A DNA stretch of 64,000 nt from Liolophura sinensis. Lineage: Eukaryota > Mollusca > Polyplacophora > Chitonida > Chitonidae. Made by a program: the position numbers and the translations under genes. Below the pieces are notes generated by a model that saw only the letters and a program-made list of their open reading frames with translations, had not been told where the DNA came from and made no database searches. The stretch is taken from NCBI RefSeq assembly GCF_032854445.1, contig NC_088306.1, forward strand, positions 28,989,764-29,053,763, read 5' to 3'. Positions 45,430 through 57,000 of this stretch are shown piece by piece. The first letter of the stretch is position 1; the number at the start of each line of letters is the position of its first letter.

Positions 45430-47000
45430 TGAGGCACGTATGACCGACACGAGGCATAGATGTATTTGCCGAAGAGATCAGGAGCAATCTCAGACACAAA
45501 TGGTGCTTCCACAAATCGATCATTTGCGCACTTTACAGACTTCATACGCCTGTCTTGCCTTTGATCTTCCGACTTTAAAGAAGTAAAGAAGGCAGCTAGC
45601 CAAATTTAGTTCACTTTTTGTTTATCAAGACAAGACGAAAATTTCCTGGGTAGACACACGAATTACACTTTACTAAAGCTGTCCACTTTCATTTAGGTTA
45701 TGTGAACTTTTTAAGTTGAGTGAATGAATGAGTGCTTGGGGTTTGTCGTCGTACTTAACAATTTTTCAGTCATATGACGACGATGGAATCCCTAGAATGC
45801 ATGTAATGTGCCTCCTTGTTGAAGGTCGAATTTCCACCGCTCTTTTGTCTTGAGCTGCTTCACTGAGGCGACTTACCGAAAGCAAGTAAAACGCCTCGTC
45901 CGAGCCATTACACATGTCAACCAATTGTTGCACTGTCCACTTCAATTTCCTCTTTTAAGGTCTTAGGTGTGATTCGACCTAGGATCGACCCTGGATCGAC
46001 CGAAGCGGACGCTCTACCAACTGTGCTACCGGAGGCGGTCTTTTAAACTCGAAAATGTTTAACCCTATTGGCAAAAACGTTTAACGCACTAAAGATAATG
46101 CATTGTTACACACATTTGCAGAGTTCAATATATTTTTTTAGGAATAAGTATTCTCAGGATTGCACTGTTGGTTGGAACTAATTACCTGTTGTGTGAGGTA
46201 TATTATCGTTTTTTTTTTTCTTGTTTTTTTTTTGTAATCACCTTTTCTTATTTATTGCGTTTAGAGTTTATTTGGAACACATCGGAAAGTCTGAAAAGAA
46301 ACGTATCGAAGGTTAAAAGAAAGGTGGACAGAATTCATGGGATAGGTGTGACCAACAGTCACACTGTAATCTCTGCTCTGGTTTCATAACCCCCAGGCTG
46401 ATGTCTTTTATATTCTATTTAGTGCGTTTTACATATCGTTAAGTTAGCTGTAATGTTGTGACACAGTACATTTTAATCCTTTTAAAGAAACCTACAAGGA
46501 AACTTAATAGAACTGTTTCTTTTCTTTGTAGCTCACTTAAAATACCCTTTTTACCGTCACAAAAATACAAAGAAACGCGTTGATCCCATTCGCTCAATTT
46601 TAGGTAACGTATCAGCTTAACTAACTCCTCCGAGTGAATCTGTCACATGTGTGTTTCGGAAAAGACGGGCACCTTAACTCAGTGCAACGAAATAAATGCA
46701 GAAATTCCGCAGACATGTAAGATGTAACGGATGGCACAATATATCTCATCATCACTAAAACGACACTTTTTTTTAACCGTCAGTTCATCATTTCTTGTCG
46801 GACTCAACTGTGGAGGTCACCCTTTAATGTCATAATGCAATCCGAAATGCACCGATTAACTGGACAAGTTTCTTAAAGGTTGTTTTTATACCCTCATCCA
46901 TCGCTTCTAATACGGAATTAAACACAAAACTATATAACGTCTTTGTAGACAGGTGATGTATGGGATGTTTCTCAAAGTCATCAGACAGGTCAGTGGGTGA
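45430..47000. repeat. Tandem segmental duplication, copy 2 of block II
   Basis: Partner of 30905-32190, see that entry. This copy carries its own SINE (45716-46045), while copy 1 carries a different one (31377-31722), so both insertions came after duplication. Two candidate plus-strand exons (46262-46345 and 46532-46603) lie in sequence not clearly shared with copy 1. Confidence 0.7.
45716..46045 (-). mobile_element. Full-length tRNA-derived SINE (same family as 26951-27318)
   Basis: On the minus strand: tRNA head GGTAGCACAGTTGGTAGAGC, box B-like GGGTCGATCCTAGGTCGAAT, central domain with GGCTCGGACGAGGCG and CAGTGAAGCAGCTC, tail CATATGACTGAAAAATTGTT then a mutated ACTC-type end. Confidence 0.9.
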
Positions 47001-48094
47001 ATACTACCACACTGACGATACATTTCCAAACTGGCACCAACACAAAATGAGAATGGAGCAGCGTTGGGTTCCAGTTATTCCCACTCATAAAGACGTATCT
47101 CTGATAACCTATACTAAAAGTTATTTTTATTGCTGAATTTCCAGAACCCCTACTGAAACTTTGATGCCGAAGCTTTGCTAAGGCCTGGTTAAGAGAACTG
47201 ATACTTCAAATGTACTCAGGCTTTACATTCACTCACATGAAGTGATATGTAGAAATTTGTGGGTAGTGTTTTCGCCGTTACTTTGAGTAGTAGTTGTTGT
47301 TTTGCTACGGGGAAATATGGGTCTTATTGGAGATGTTTCACCTTCTTGTATGGAAGTCTCGGAACATATGCATGCGTCTAAAATCCGAACCGATGAAATC
47401 TACTTTCCTGTCTGTGACGCTTTATACAGTCTACGTCGTTTAAACACAAAATTATTGGAAAGGGCCTAAAACCCATTTCCTCTGCTTAAGAGTGTTTCAT
47501 TTCATTTGCTTTCATTGGTCTCACACGGTTTTTGTGAATTGCATAAAATTGGTAAAATTCATGGCGTTGAAACGCAGTTAGCCCTAACTAATACCAGTGG
47601 TGTTAGGATAATCACCAATGTTGGCATTCTACATCACAGTCTAAGGACACATTGGCAAGCGTTTTTTATCAAAACAGGAATGACCTAAAACAGCAGCCAG
47701 CCCGGAAATTAAACTTTGTTCTTGGAATACCTTTGTCTGCAAATTCTCCATTTCCAGTCATGTCCAAATCAATGTTTCTTTCATTACCGGAAATCGGTTT
47801 CTCTGTCAAACAAGTGAATGTGTTCTCCAAGATGGCTTGAAGAAAGAGTGAGCTTAGATTCTTGTAGATGAAAGGAAAGTCAGTTCGACAGCGTCTATTT
47901 CTGAGTATTAAATGACAACCAATTAGTCCATGCAGGCGTTGTAAACTGATTATGATTAATAACATAATTAATCAATAATTCCGACGATTCTCAGCAAGCA
48001 GGTAATACAGTGTTATTTATCAGTTATTTAACGTCTCAAGCTACCGGTGTGCATTGGGCTCTTTTGCGCAGCCAGATGTTTAGTCATTTAAATG
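47001..48094. other. No gene recognised
   Basis: Several short open frames on both strands without splice or homology support. Confidence 0.35.
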
Positions 48095-48205
48095 CATAAA
48101 TAGTGGTAAATTACATGCTACCAGTAGCACCATGGCTTAGGCAAAATTAGGTAACAGATGATGACTGCAATTTATCAGACGTCACTGGTCTAGCAGGAAT
48201 ATAAT
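48095..48205. repeat. Diverged repeat, copy 2 (partner 23285-23400)
   Basis: AAATAGTGGTAAATTACATG, AGCACCATGGCTTAGGCAAA, TTATCAGACGTCACTGGTCT. Same orientation as the partner. Confidence 0.55.
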
Positions 48206-49960
48206 ATAAAAGGGGGGAGGGGGGTGGATTGGAGCTCTTTTGTCGTCATAGGTAAAAACAACTTTACTGTGTTATGTGTCATGTGAAAATTGCTAGGCCA
48301 CCTCTATTGCCATTAATTTACCGATCACCTGTCTGACCGTGTTCTAGGAGCATAAAGGAAATTTCTTTCTTTTAAGAATTTCTCAAGTTCACAACGGTTC
48401 AGCTTTTCGATCTTCTGAAACAATCGTCTAGTCTAAATTACTTTTTATTAACTTTTTCCAGACGATCATGATATGGGAAATGTTATCAGAAAACAGTTGC
48501 CTAACAGCTTTCACAGGTCAGATGATGCAGTTGGATGTTTTTCTACCTTTAGCGATAAAAGAGTTCGAACTCGAATCTACTCTATTAAAGACGTACAGTA
48601 TACAGAATAAAACCAGAGCGTACAACGATAAACCAGAGCACACAATGGGTTACTCTTTGGTGAATAGTCGTACACAAAATAAGATAAGTGTGTATGTCAC
48701 TAGTGGTAGAAATTGTCAGCAACTTGCACCTTGATATATCCGTTTTTATCTATCAGCAAAACCGACCGCCATGCTATCAGGTACAAGTTCATGAGTCCTG
48801 TGTAACGAAAGGAATTAATTCATACACTGGACAGTTGGCATTTTTCGTCTCACAATTTTGACTGATGTTTCTATGACGTATCATTAGAATCTCATTTCTC
48901 GACATTGCCTGGAATCGCACCACCGCGGTTTCTCTCAAGACAATCGGGATACCAATCTATCAGTAAGTTCTCTTATATTTGATGCCTCGGTGTAAATCAT
49001 TCGGATGGAACTTGAGGACATTCCCGTTCAAAGCAGTGAGGATAAAATCTCACATCATATCTGTATACTCTTTTCAATTTGTACGACAGATCAGATTAGC
49101 AACGCAGAGGCTTCTATTTCGTGAAAACAAGAGTCAGACAGTTTCTTTGCCGCATGCTTCATTTCGCAAAGGAAGCATGAAGATTGATCAGTCTGAATAT
49201 CAGGCACTGTACATGCTTCCACAAACGAATCATCGATACAACCAAAGGTTTCTGACAGCCTCGTACTCTTTGATATTTGACAATTTTTCAAGTTCATCAG
49301 ACTGGAAAAAGCTGTCCGCTTTACATTTTAACCTCAGCTACAAAATCAGCTACTTTTTGACTCAAGCAGACGATTGCTGTGTAGAACTCTTTTATCGGCT
49401 TTGCTGATTGGATTACAAAGACAGCAATGCTATCTGTGGTGTGTTTAGTCCGGAATCGTCTGTGCTGATTGGATTACAAAGACACCAATGCTATTTGTGA
49501 TGTGTGAAGTCTGGACGATATCGCTGTGTAGCACGAGATATTAGTGCTAGTTGTTGCGGAACGAGGAACCACAAGGCATCTGTTTCTGAACATCAACCCT
49601 GATTTCGTTTTATGCTGGTAAAATTACTTAAAGGATACATGGAAAGAGGATAGAAAAGCTGTTTTTTTCTTTTTAATTGAAAGATATAAATTATGCCTCA
49701 AAATGAAATTTTTCTCTGATTTTCAGTCATGTCATTTTTTAAAATTATGCTTTTAGTTTAATAGCACATTTTCATGTATCCTGTAAGAAGTATATTATTA
49801 GATAAACTCGTTTGTTAAATACAGATGCACACGTAACGTGAAAAGAGACAGGAAGCAGTTACATTATTCCCATGTCTCCCAACCTAATAGGGCACCATTT
49901 ACCCGGGCAATGGCCAGTCGAATCAAAGCCTAATTGCATGAGCACTATTCTCGTGTAATA
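48206..49960. other. No firm gene; possible third copy of part of block II
   Basis: 49200-49340 resembles 45500-45700 (GCTTCCACAAAC, then GAATCAT, and AAAGCTGTCCGCTTTACATTT against AAAGCTGTCCACTTTCATTT) with a deletion between. Open frames at 48468-48734 and 48979-49407 (142 codons) lack recognisable domains; the latter overlaps an equally open minus-strand frame and is not called. Confidence 0.35.
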
Positions 49961-49964
49961 CGTG

Positions 49965-50660
49965 ATTACCACGTTACCAGTTGGCACACAAATCGTCATC
50001 ACTATGGCTGAATGCGTTAGTATCACGTTACCAGTTGGCACACAAATCATCATCGCTAAGGCTGAATAGGTGCGTGCCACGTTACCAGTTGGCACACAAA
50101 TCGTCATCACTAAGCCTGAATACGTGAGTATCACGTTACCAGTTGGCACACAAATCGTCATCACTAAGCCCGAATACGGGAGTATCACGTTACCAGTTGG
50201 CACACAAATCGTCATCACTATGGCTGAATGCGTTAGTATCACGTTACCAGTTGGCACACAAATCATCATCGCTAAGGCTGAATAGGTGCGTGCCACGTTA
50301 CCAGTTGGCACACAAATCGTCATCACTAAGCCTGAATACGGGAGTATCACGTTACATGTTGGCACACAAATCGTCATCGCTAAGGCTGAATAGGTGCGTG
50401 CCACGTTACCAGTTGGCACACAAATCGTCATCACTTAGCCTGAATACGTGAGTATCACGTTTCCAGTTGGCACACAAATCATCATCGCTAAGGCTGAATA
50501 CGTGAGCATCACGTTACCAGTTGGCACACAAATCGTCATCACTTAGCCTGAATACGTGAGTATTACGTTTCCAGTTGGCACACAAATCATCATCACTTAG
50601 CCTGAATACGTGAGTACCACGTTACCAGTTTCCACACAAATCGTTATCTCTAAGGCTGAA
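49965..50660. repeat. Second 54-bp minisatellite, about 13 copies
   Basis: Unit CACGTTACCAGTTGGCACAC, AAATCGTCATCACTAAGCCT, GAATACGTGAGTAT; TTGGCA words are 54 nt apart. Unrelated in sequence to the array at 10.5-13.1 kb. ORFs on both strands (18-residue period) follow from 54 = 3 x 18. Confidence 0.95.
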
Positions 50661-50871
50661 ACGAAGTCGTTAAGGTTTCTATCCCAACTATTTTTGGCAG
50701 AAAAGGTTCAACTTTTAGCTTCCAGTACACAGGAGAGCATATCCAAGGCAAGGTATTGTGAGTACAGCTCTGGAAACCAGACTAACACGCAACATTTCGC
50801 CACCCAGCCTAAGGAACTGTGTTATAGTTCAGAAATCTGCACGCAACAATTTTCCACCCGATGACAAAAAA

Positions 50872-51090
50872 TGTATTTATTTATTGTTTTACCTCCCAAA
50901 ATCAAGAATATACATGTACATTTTTCTAACAGTGACCAGCATTGTGGAGGGAGTAAATCGAGCACGGGTAAACCACGACCATCTGCAGGTTGCTGGCAGT
51001 AACTGGGGATGAAACCAGCATGGCCTTGGATTGAACTGATGTATAACGACCGCATTGCTGAGAAGCTTCTGACTCATTGTGCTCAGATAC
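50872..51090 (-). mobile_element. V-type SINE, diverged
   Basis: Minus strand: GACTCAGAAGCTTCTCAGCA, CGGTCGTTATACATCAGTTC, CCAGCAACCTGCAGATGGTC, GTGGTTTACCCGTGCTCGAT, then a T-rich counterpart of the AAAT tail. Confidence 0.8.
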
Positions 51091-51099
51091 GATGTCGTA

Positions 51100-51790
51100 A
51101 CTTGATGTAAGATCAGGGCATGTCATCTAAAAATTCGATTGGATCATCCGATTTTACGCCCATCGATCTACTGGGTTTAACACTCTCACAGTTTGACAAT
51201 GGTGTAGAGAAAATTGGTATATATAGTGTCTAGAAAAATGCCCGGTATCAAAAGATATTACAGTTATTTCTGACAAACGACCTCTAGACTGTTTGTCCCA
51301 TCAACAGCCAACAGGGCGCTTAGTCCATCCTGCTGTCGAGTATTCAGTATACCACGTGCATTGTCTGAGGATTAAATCTGGCACCTCATACTGAACGGTA
51401 TTAACAATTCACGGAATAGGAATTGTGAAAGTTCTTGCCTTAAAAAATAATCCGTTAAATTTAACAGGAAGTGTTAGATTGATGCTAAAATGTATTCTGT
51501 TATTGCATATGTGACACAATATTGTGTTCTTATGTTGCATCAATTGAATGTTGTGTTGTATCTAACAGAATAATCTGCTGCAATGACAGAATATATTGTA
51601 GCATCTCTCAAATAACAATTTCTGCTAAATTTAACAGATTAAATTTTGAAGCGTAGCTGTCAACATAGAGTTTGGAAGTAAGATGACCTATTAAATAATT
51701 ACGATGTGTAATTAAAAGAAGCCTCATCGTACCGGTATATTTATCTCCAGTAAATCTTGAGCACATCTGGAAAGACGCTAAATCTTGAGC
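51100..51790. repeat. Tandem segmental duplication, copy 2 of block III
   Basis: Partner of 40625-41150. An extra ~190 bp (51445-51640, rich in AACAGAATA/TTGTGTT words) sits inside this copy. The 28-bp array begins where copy 1 has a single AAAGACGCTATG word. Confidence 0.75.
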
Positions 51791-52415
51791 ACATCGATAA
51801 AGACGCTAAATCTTGATCACACCGATAAAGACACTAAATCTTGAGCACATCTGTAAAGACGCTAAATCTTGAGCACATCGATAAAGACGCTAAATCTTGA
51901 GCACATCTGGAAATACGCTAAATCTTGAGCACATCAAAGAATACGCTAAATCTTGATCACACCGAACAAGACACTAAATCTTGAGCACATCTGGAAAGAC
52001 GCTAAATCTTGAGCACATCGATAAAGACGCTAAATCTTGAACACATCGATAAATACGCTAAATCTTGAGCACATCGATAAATACGCTAAATCTTGCTCAC
52101 ATCAAAAAATACGCTAAATCTTGATCACACCGATAAAGACGCTAAATCTTGAGCACATCTGTAAAGACGCTAAATATTGAGCACATCGATAAAGACGCTA
52201 AATCTGGAGCACATCTGGAAATACGCTAAATCTTGAGCACATCAAAGAATACGCTAAATCTTGATCACACCGATAAAGACACTAAATCTTGAGCACATTA
52301 ATAAAAACGCTAAATCTTGATCACATCGATAAAGACGCCAAACCTTAAACACATCGATAAAGACGCCAAATCTTAAGCACATCGATAAAGACGCCAAATC
52401 TTGAGCACAAAGACG
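51755..52415. repeat. 28-bp minisatellite, about 23 copies
   Basis: Unit AAATCTTGAGCACATCGATA plus AAGACGCT; AATCTTG spacing is 28 nt. Variants (CTGGA, CAAAGAA, CACCG) recur in the same order, so blocks of about nine units were copied together. Confidence 0.95.
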
Positions 52416-52784
52416 CTATCCTTTAAGACTAATATGTGGTTCGTTTGGTACAGAATTAAAGGAATCACTTCAGGTATCGAAACGGTTACACTTCAAGTCT
52501 TGCTCTTTTATTTTGCTTGCCAAACGTGCTGACACTGGAAAGGGGATGCAAATAGCTGATACTGTCGTCTTTTCGAATTCTGCCAAAATGCTATTATATA
52601 CGTGTATGGTGTAAATACCATACGCAGAATACTTCATAAATTCTCTTAGCTTTTGTTTCTCCAACAAGCAAATATAACAGCGAATTCTCTAAGGCCTGAA
52701 TTAAACTACTACAGCCAAACAATTAAGAGACAAGAGAGCAAAACTAATTTCGATAAATTATGTGATAAGAAATGTAACCTTAAT

Positions 52785-52942
52785 AAATGTATTTCTTTGA
52801 TTTGTGTTTAACGCTATACTCAAGAATATTTCACTTATACAAAGGCGGCTAGGATCATGGTGGGAGGAAACCCCTGGGGAAACTCACTCCTGGGGAAACT
52901 CGCAATCATCCGCAGGTTGCTGACGGATCTTCCCGAGTAACA
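52785..52942 (-). mobile_element. V-type SINE, 3' two-thirds
   Basis: Minus strand: GATCCGTCAGCAACCTGCGG, GGGTTTCCTCCCACCATGAT, GTATAAGTGAAATATTCTTG. A CCCCAGGAGTGAGTTT segment is duplicated locally (52870-52900). Confidence 0.8.
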
Positions 52943-54079
52943 CTTTATTAAAAATATTCTAATTGACATTTGCATGTACGCTAATGCTGATAGTATAATC
53001 TCTTATTGGATTCAGTCGTTTGCCTCATTCCTGTCCAGCTGTGACTGGAAACCCCATCTCATGTTTTGGGGGCAAAAACGGCTGACGTATAAATTTGAGA
53101 TCAAACCATTTCCCACACTCTCTTCTTTACTTTGCTCCCACTTATTTTCTCGTGCAGATATTCTTTATGAACAGAATAATCTGAAAACCAGAAATCGTTT
53201 CAGCCAATAAGAATTAATTGCTAAGGTTAATCGTTGGGGAATCATTTGTCTCGTCTACAAAACCAGTAGAAAAAAATATTGAATGTCAGAGTTAACTTCA
53301 CTTTTAACGCCTCAGGGCAACATACGACAGGCATAGAAGGTGCTTATCGTTGAAGTTTAATGCAAAATGCAGATCAGTTTTAGGAGCCAACAAGTTAAAG
53401 AGGGCTTTTCGTGAATGAAATTTAGAATTTCTAATGTACTTTTCAGCAATAATTTCTGTAATCTCCAATTGCAATATGTTCTGTAAAATACACAGACTAT
53501 TGCCGATCTTGTCATCAGGCGGAACTTAGCCTGTCGTATGTCGATTTTGTCGATAATAGCACATTCAACTTGTTCCGTTTATCGTGGACTGTGTTTGGGG
53601 TTATTTGGCACAAATGCTGTTTGGTGTGACGAAATAATGTTACTTGGTGTTCTGAGTGAAGGATATTTCCAACAAGCAGTCAAATTTCTTCAATTTCATT
53701 AATCTGCTTTCCAGTCAGGAAATCAACAATTAATTCGTGTACTGATTAAATATTTATAAAGCGATTGCTGCTGTGATGGAGATAAAATGGCTGTATTTAT
53801 GATCTAAGTAGGTACCTGTATTCCTCGTCTCACTTTGAAGCATGTCAGCATTGTATGGAATTTTTTGTGTGCACAATGCCTTTAAGTGCATATATTCCCC
53901 GTGCATATAAACACTTATAACACACCTGATTTAGTCATGCTCGATAGAAGTGTTAAACAACCTGAGGTATATGTATATTTTGCACATCTGATTTTAAACC
54001 ATGATTGCATTTTCACCCTTTAACGCCCTGTTTGAAATGCTTTTTAGTTAGCTTCTGCCAACATCACACTGTCGTTGCT
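52943..54079. other. No gene recognised
   Basis: AT-rich, no repeat or exon pattern recognised. Confidence 0.35.
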
Positions 54080-54199
54080 ATGCTGTTGTCTTATGTTATA
54101 ATTCTCATATTTTTTGTCATTATAGTCACTCTGACTAGCGCCATATCACCCAAGAACTTGATTTGTTCCTGCGCTATGTGTTTAAAATGCAACCGCTAA
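54080..54199 (+). CDS. Possible 39-residue secreted cysteine-rich peptide (speculative)
   Basis: From an in-frame ATG at 54080: MLLSYVIILIFFVIIVTLTS then A as a textbook signal peptide, then a tail of 18 residues, ISPKNLICSCAMCLKCNR, and stop. Cysteine pattern C-x-C-x2-C-x2-C. The open frame starts earlier (54005), and there is no TATA, splice or paralogue support, so this may be chance. Listed because signal plus four cysteines in so short a frame is unusual. Confidence 0.2.
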   Translation: MLLSYVIILIFFVIIVTLTSAISPKNLICSCAMCLKCNR

Positions 54200-54582
54200 A
54201 ATCTTTTAAAACTCGCGATCTGTGCGTGGTTACGCGTTATTCAGGAAAGCAGGTGTAATTCAGTGAAGCACAAACAGATGTGAACTGCTTTGATGTCACT
54301 ATGCCCTAGAGAAAATCTCCTGGGAAACAGATGAAATAAAATGCAAGAGATTGCAGAATTAATTTAAGAACAAATGAAAAAAAAAAATGCTGATTTGGTT
54401 TTAATTCTTTAGATTTCATTAAAACTGTTCAACTGGTTAATTCCATCAATAACTGGTCCATGTGACACGCCGGTATCGTCGTTCCAGTAACTTCAATATG
54501 TTCAATTTTGCAAACAAGGCTTCACACACGTATACTGCTTCGTGGGAAGAAGAAGATAGTGTCTCCCATAGTGGTTGGGGCG

Positions 54583-54654
54583 TCTGTGACCGAGGGGATT
54601 AGCACGCCAGCGCGGCAAAATGACACAGGGGCTTTTCGCTAATGCGGTATTTGT
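54583..54654 (+). mobile_element. V-type SINE head fragment
   Basis: GTCTGTGACCGAGGGGATTA, GCACGCCAGCGCGGCAAAAT, GACACAGGGGCTTTTCGCTA. Only the tRNA-like head, directly followed by another SINE. Confidence 0.6.
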
Positions 54655-54990
54655 GCGATCTATTTATCGTTAAAATGATGAAAAAAACAACATTTCGTCA
54701 GGTTTACACAATATCAAGTGTTTGTTCGAATAAGCCAATCAAGCGATCGATCAATCTTCATATTCCAGAAGCACAGTGATCCAGGAGCCTCTCGCCAATG
54801 CAATCGCTGAGTTGAAGTCCCGTTCATGCTGGCTTCCTCTTCAGTCGTACGTGGGTAGGACTCCAGCAACCTGAGGATGGTCATGGGTTTCCCCGGGGCT
54901 CTCTCCGGTTTCCTCCCACCATAATGCTGGATCACTTATACAACGGAGGCCAGTGATTACGGCGTAAAACACAAATCGAACAAATAAATT
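54655..54990 (+). mobile_element. V-type SINE variant with a non-tRNA 5' module, copy 2
   Basis: Left module ATTTATCGTTAAA, TTGTTCGAATAAGCCAATCA, ATTCCAGAAGCACAGTGATC as at 31377-31500, then GGAGCCTCTCGCC, GGTTTCCTCCCACCATAATG and ACACAAATCGAACAAATAAA. Confidence 0.8.
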
Positions 54991-55827
54991 AAATGTCATA
55001 ATCGTTGAAGTGTCATGCGTTAAAATCTAATGGTCAGTGTGACACAATTTGTTTTTTTTTGTATGCATAAGTAGTTGATTGCGACTATAACTTGTGGATG
55101 TGCTTGTTTACATAATAAATCAGTGGCGTTTGTTTTCTTTTCAAAAGTAAATTTCTGGATGCAGAACAACCTGTCATAAAGTTGAGCAAGCACACTATGC
55201 AGGGAGAAAAATGAATTGGCTGTCTGGGTGTAGCAAACCACGTGATATGAGTGATGAGAAATCAGTGTCATCCATCATATATGATAACTTTCCAGCGAGA
55301 AAGGCTGACAGTTCTGTGTCCAGAGGCAACGCGCCTTTGCTTGTTTTATTGTCTTATTTTCTTTTGTTTTGTTTACCTAATAGGAATTAAGTTTAACATT
55401 GTAAATCATTAGCACTGGACAGAGGATCATACATCTGAACAATTACACAGTTCAAGCCAAACTCACTTTATTCTCACGTACTTTCTTCATGATATCGCGT
55501 TGAGAAAAAAATACCATGAGAACGTTAATTTCTAGGGGGTTTTTAAGCTGGCCCAAATACATCAGGCTTGAAAAGCAATTCGCATTGAATTCAGATCGTA
55601 GCTGTGTTGGTGAAATGATTTATCCGGCGAGACAGAACAATCAAACAAGTTTTACGTGCTATAGCTTGGAGCGTTTGTTTAACTTCGTAATTTCACCCAC
55701 TTAATTTTTTAAAGCACGTAAAACGTGCGAATCTGAAGATAATTACAACATCCCGATGGCTTCGATTAATATTAATGTATAGATAAAATTACTGGCTGTC
55801 TAAGAAAAGAGAAAAAATTCTCCAGGG
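54991..55827. other. No gene recognised
   Basis: A 62-codon frame at 55516-55704 has no support. Confidence 0.35.
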
Positions 55828-56060
55828 GAGTTCGGTGGTCAAGGTGGTTAACGGGCCAGTACGAAGCAATGACGCATGAGCCATGAGTCTCTCAACAACG
55901 CGGTCGCAATAGGTTCAAGTCCAGTTCATGTTGACTTTCCCTTTGGTCGTACGTGAGAAGACCTGACAGCAAGCTGCGGTCCGGTCCCCCCCCCCCCCCC
56001 CCCAATAATGCTAGCCCCCGTCGTATAGGTGAAATACGGCGTAAAAAACACATTCATGTA
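55828..56060 (+). mobile_element. V-type SINE with an internal C-run
   Basis: GTGGTTAACGGGCCAGTACG head, AGGTTCAAGTCCAGTTCATG box B region; the GTTTCCTCCCACC part is replaced by about 17 C (55987-56003); then AATAATGCTAGCCCCCGTCG. Confidence 0.85.
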
Positions 56061-57000
56061 CCAGTCAGAAGGTAACATTTTGAAGTTCAAGGAAAGAAAT
56101 ATAATACTTATATATACTTACTTTTCAAATTCTCACACACCAAGTTAAATTTCATTTTTTTCCTATTTCACTCTAAGATTTAATTCGATTTCTCAGACTG
56201 GTCGAATATTCAGCAATATTTTTCCATCAAACCATATTTCTGTTAACTCTTAATACTGTCCGGGCATATAAACAACCCGATACACAATAAGGCGTATTAC
56301 ATCATTGCAATATGTTTTTTTGATGTTACTGATGTTTTGTACACCTGTACTTACAGTTCAAAACTTACTCAAAGATTTTCAAAAAACACCACGACGGAGG
56401 AATGTGGAGATTACCAAGGTTATTTTTGACAACTTCCCAACATGAGGATTATAGAGCTACGTTAAACTATAAATCCCGTACCCAAAATATGTTCTTATGT
56501 GTGTTCATGACAATAGTTCTATTTGCTAATAAACTCTTTTATGAAGCAATAAATCAGATAAAAGCAACATCAAGGCAAAAGAAAACATGGATCAAAACTC
56601 AATGTAGAAGAGACGTGAAAAGCGGCTTATTGTACAACCATTAGCGTGCGTTTGGCGCTTCGTGTAAATACTACACCGTATAACCATTAGGTTGCATTTG
56701 CTACCTCGTGTCCTGCAACCACCAATCATAAATAAACTATCGGGCAAAAGAAACGTATAACCTTGTTCAGCACCACAAGAAAGAGAAAGAAAGACAGACA
56801 GTATCAATATGATAAGCATTATATTGCAATAAACTATTTACCAAGTTCTGTTCAAAAATTCAAAGCCATATGGATATTACACTTGTTGTCAGACCGAGTA
56901 AAGAAGGCATGGGGTAAATCTGAAAAATTACACAAATGCAAGTAAAGAGAGTCCCTTAAAAAGGTGTACCTAATGTCCTATCATGTCATAAGACAGATCG
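56061..57000. other. No gene recognised
   Basis: AT-rich flank of the Tc1 relic. TGTACCTAAT at 56966-56975 probably belongs to the element's 3' end. Confidence 0.4.

Noticed and set aside
48979-49407. 142-codon plus-strand ORF
   Set aside because: No domain or duplicate support; an opposing 68-codon minus frame is equally open, and the stretch overlaps a putative third copy of block II.
49859-50434. 191-codon minus-strand ORF
   Set aside because: Translation of the second 54-bp array, with equally open plus-strand frames.
51755-52415. CRISPR-like regular repeats
   Set aside because: Units are contiguous without unique spacers, in an intron-bearing animal genome; these are minisatellites.
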